The notes under the pieces are model-generated. The model was not told the DNA's origin, did no database searches, and was given only the letters and a program-made list of their open reading frames with translations. DNA of 7,473 nt from JAZQUM01 sp045631305 (GTDB taxonomy: Bacteria > Bacillota > Clostridia > Oscillospirales > Oscillospiraceae), in contig JAZQUM010000018.1 of assembly GCA_045631305.1 (NCBI GenBank), positions 1 to 7,473 on the forward strand. The letters run 5' to 3'. A program made the position numbers and the translations under genes. Below, piece by piece: positions 6,302 to 7,473 of the stretch. Position 1 is the stretch's first letter; every line of letters begins with the position of its first letter.

Positions 6302-6676
6302 TTACAGCTGGGTCATCCACAGGCCGTGGAGGTTGCAGTATGCATACACAGCAATGGCCTTGTCGCCGCCCATAGCAAAGGAAACTTCGGGAGCTTCACC
6401 GGGCTTGAGGGCCTTGCGGGCGCCGCCGCGTTCAGTCTGCACGTAAACCCATTCAATGAAGTGTTCTTCCACCATGGGGTGAGCAGCAGAACCGATGGCT
6501 ACCTTGATGGTATCACCGTCAACGGTGACAACGGGCAGGTGCTTTTCAGCGCTTGCTTCCACAGTGTTGGGAACGAGAGCATCCATCTTCTGGCCGCAGC
6601 ACATCATGGGAACGCCTGCGTCGTGAACCATACCGATGAGATTGCCGCAATGGCTGCAACGATAGAACTTATTCAT
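6302..6676 (-). CDS. dfx: Desulfoferrodoxin (class I, 2Fe superoxide reductase)
   Basis: A 124-residue cytoplasmic protein that reduces superoxide to hydrogen peroxide without releasing oxygen, an oxygen-defence enzyme of anaerobes. The N-terminal desulforedoxin-like domain carries the rubredoxin-type iron site C7, C10, C26, C27 (C-X2-C-X15-C-C). The catalytic domain has the EKH motif (44-46), with K45 the family's catalytic lysine, and iron ligands H46, H66, H72, C114 and H117 (YCNLHGLW). All ligands of both iron centres are present, and the length equals that of known desulfoferrodoxins. The start is supported by AAGGAG at 6691-6686, 9 bases upstream. It lies 74 bases after lysA on the same strand and has its own promoter candidate (6733-6761). 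It converges on the transporter operon with 60 bases between, filled by the terminator. Electron donor genes such as rubredoxin are not in view. Confidence 0.95.
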   Translation of the reverse strand: MNKFYRCSHCGNLIGMVHDAGVPMMCCGQKMDALVPNTVEASAEKHLPVVTVDGDTIKVAIGSAAHPMVEEHFIEWVYVQTERGGARKALKPGEAPEVSFAMGGDKAIAVYAYCNLHGLWMTQL

Positions 6677-6705
6677 ATTCCAAATCTCCTTATCTTCATT
6701 TTTAA

Positions 6706-6727
6706 GGCAACGGAAGATCCGCTTGCC
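6706..6727 (-). promoter_or_regulatory. Stem-loop between lysA and dfx
   Basis: GGCAACGGA (6706-6714) pairs with TCCG-TTGCC (6718-6727) around a three-base loop, with a single bulged C. On the minus strand it is followed by TTAAAAATG, so no proper U-run. If the promoter at 6733-6761 is used, this stem sits at the 5' end of the dfx mRNA; otherwise it may be a weak end or processing site for lysA. Confidence 0.4.
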
Positions 6728-6732
6728 CTTAT

Positions 6733-6761
6733 ATTTTACCGCGTTTTCCCTTAAATATCAA
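6733..6761 (-). promoter_or_regulatory. Sigma-A-type promoter for dfx
   Basis: On the minus strand TTGATA (6761-6756) and TAAAAT (6738-6733) each match five of six consensus bases and are 17 bases apart. The -35 box lies inside the last codons of lysA and its stop. Transcription would start near 6726, about 50 bases before the dfx ATG. This allows dfx expression independent of lysA. Confidence 0.55.
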
Positions 6762-7473
6762 GGGCAGTCAGGTGTTCCAGACTTTCCCGCTGCACGGCCA
6801 GGTAATCCTTGCCGCCGCTGAGCATCACCACAGCAGGGCGGCCCACGCGGTTATAGTTGGAAGCCATGGAGTAGTTATAAGCGCCCGTGGTGCACACGGC
6901 AACAATGTCACCGCGGCGGGGCTTGGGCAGCTTCACATTGGGCTGCACCACATCCCCACTTTCGCAGCAGCGGCCTACCACGTCTGCTTCAAAATCGCTC
7001 TCTTCATCCATGCGGTTTGCAAGAAGCACGGTGTAAGCAGAGCCATAGAGCGCGAATCGGGGGTTATCGGTCATGCCGCCGTCAACGGAAACGTAGTTCT
7101 TATAGCCCGTAATTTCCTTCACGGTGCCGGCAGTATAGAGGGTCATGCCTGCGTCTGCCACGATGCTGCGGCCGGGTTCCATCAAAATGGCGGGCATTTC
7201 CAGGCTGTACTTTGCAGCCAGTTCCTTCACGCGGCAGGCCACTTTTTCAATGTTAGCCGCGATATCCACATAGGGGTCGCTTTCCACATAGCGCACACCG
7301 TAGCCACCGCCAAGGTTCAAAATGCGCATCTTGGCGCCATAAGCCTTTTCCATGTCGGCTGCAAAGGCCATCATGATGTCAGCGGCTTCGAGATACACGT
7401 CTCCCTCTTCGTCAAAGACCTGAGAGCCCACATGGCAGTGGTAGCCTACGAGGTCAATATTGGAAAGGGTCAG
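6751..7473 (-). CDS. lysA: Diaminopimelate decarboxylase, partial (N-terminus off window)
   Basis: The visible 240 C-terminal codons belong to the PLP-dependent enzyme that decarboxylates meso-diaminopimelate to lysine, the last step of lysine synthesis. Seen in order: GYHCHVGSQVFDEE (barrel strand), the PLP-phosphate loop LGGGYG, MEPGRS, the CESGD motif with the active-site cysteine contributed across the dimer, and GAYNYSMASNYNRVGRP with the substrate/PLP-site tyrosine. The catalytic lysine lies in the missing N-terminal part. The frame is open to the right edge, so the true start is outside; a GTG at 7431 is internal, since HCH immediately before it is conserved. The C-terminus is of normal extent. 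dfx follows on the same strand after 74 bases. No frameshift or motif loss is visible. Confidence 0.95.
   Translation of the reverse strand: MTLSNIDLVGYHCHVGSQVFDEEGDVYLEAADIMMAFAADMEKAYGAKMRILNLGGGYGVRYVESDPYVDIAANIEKVACRVKELAAKYSLEMPAILMEPGRSIVADAGMTLYTAGTVKEITGYKNYVSVDGGMTDNPRFALYGSAYTVLLANRMDEESDFEADVVGRCCESGDVVQPNVKLPKPRRGDIVAVCTTGAYNYSMASNYNRVGRPAVVMLSGGKDYLAVQRESLEHLTALDI

Noticed and set aside
6290..6754. 154-codon plus-strand open frame over dfx
   Set aside because: Opposite a desulfoferrodoxin with all iron ligands present; starts inside the terminator tail.
1..7473. Mobile elements, CRISPR arrays, tRNA/rRNA genes, phage genes
   Set aside because: No transposase, direct-repeat array, terminal repeats, cloverleaf or rRNA-like sequence seen; coding density and gene content look like ordinary core chromosome.

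Overview
The window reads as chromosome of an anaerobic, low-phylum-GC but locally GC-rich Firmicute, most likely a clostridial gut-type bacterium (Oscillospirales/Lachnospirales-like). The reasons are a class I desulfoferrodoxin, a BMP-type nucleoside transporter, strong GAGG/AAGGAG ribosome sites, AT-rich sigma-A-like promoters between GC-rich genes, and a lipoprotein with a Gram-positive-style start. This placement is inference; no rRNA or other taxonomic marker is present.

Layout. Bases 1-1264 (minus) hold the first 421 codons of a large HD-domain protein that runs off the left edge. Bases 1265-1644 are a divergent promoter region with promoter candidates on both strands and a strong stem-loop just before the transporter. 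Bases 1645-6241 (plus) form a four-gene ABC transporter operon: a double ATPase, two BPD_transp_2 permeases whose genes overlap by 4 bases (ATGA), and a BMP-family lipoprotein receptor as the last gene. It ends at a strong rho-independent terminator (6261-6289). Bases 6302-6676 (minus) encode desulfoferrodoxin (superoxide reductase) and 6751-7473 (minus) the C-terminal 240 codons of diaminopimelate decarboxylase (lysA), cut by the right edge. The desulfoferrodoxin promoter candidate has its -35 box inside the last codons of lysA.

Function. The lipoprotein captures a small ligand outside the membrane, by family most likely a nucleoside or purine-like compound. The two permeases form the channel and the tandem ATPase powers uptake. 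No catabolic gene accompanies the operon, so the substrate cannot be fixed from context. The remaining genes (HD phosphohydrolase-like, oxygen defence, lysine/cell-wall precursor synthesis) are ordinary neighbours with no evident link to the transporter.

The region is mostly conventional. The points most worth a second look are an ATG-TGA start-stop directly before the GTG start of permease 1 (possible 1-base insertion), the cysteine-rich receptor with all-GAA glutamate codons placed last in the operon, the leader stem-loop, and the unassigned N-terminal region of the HD protein.
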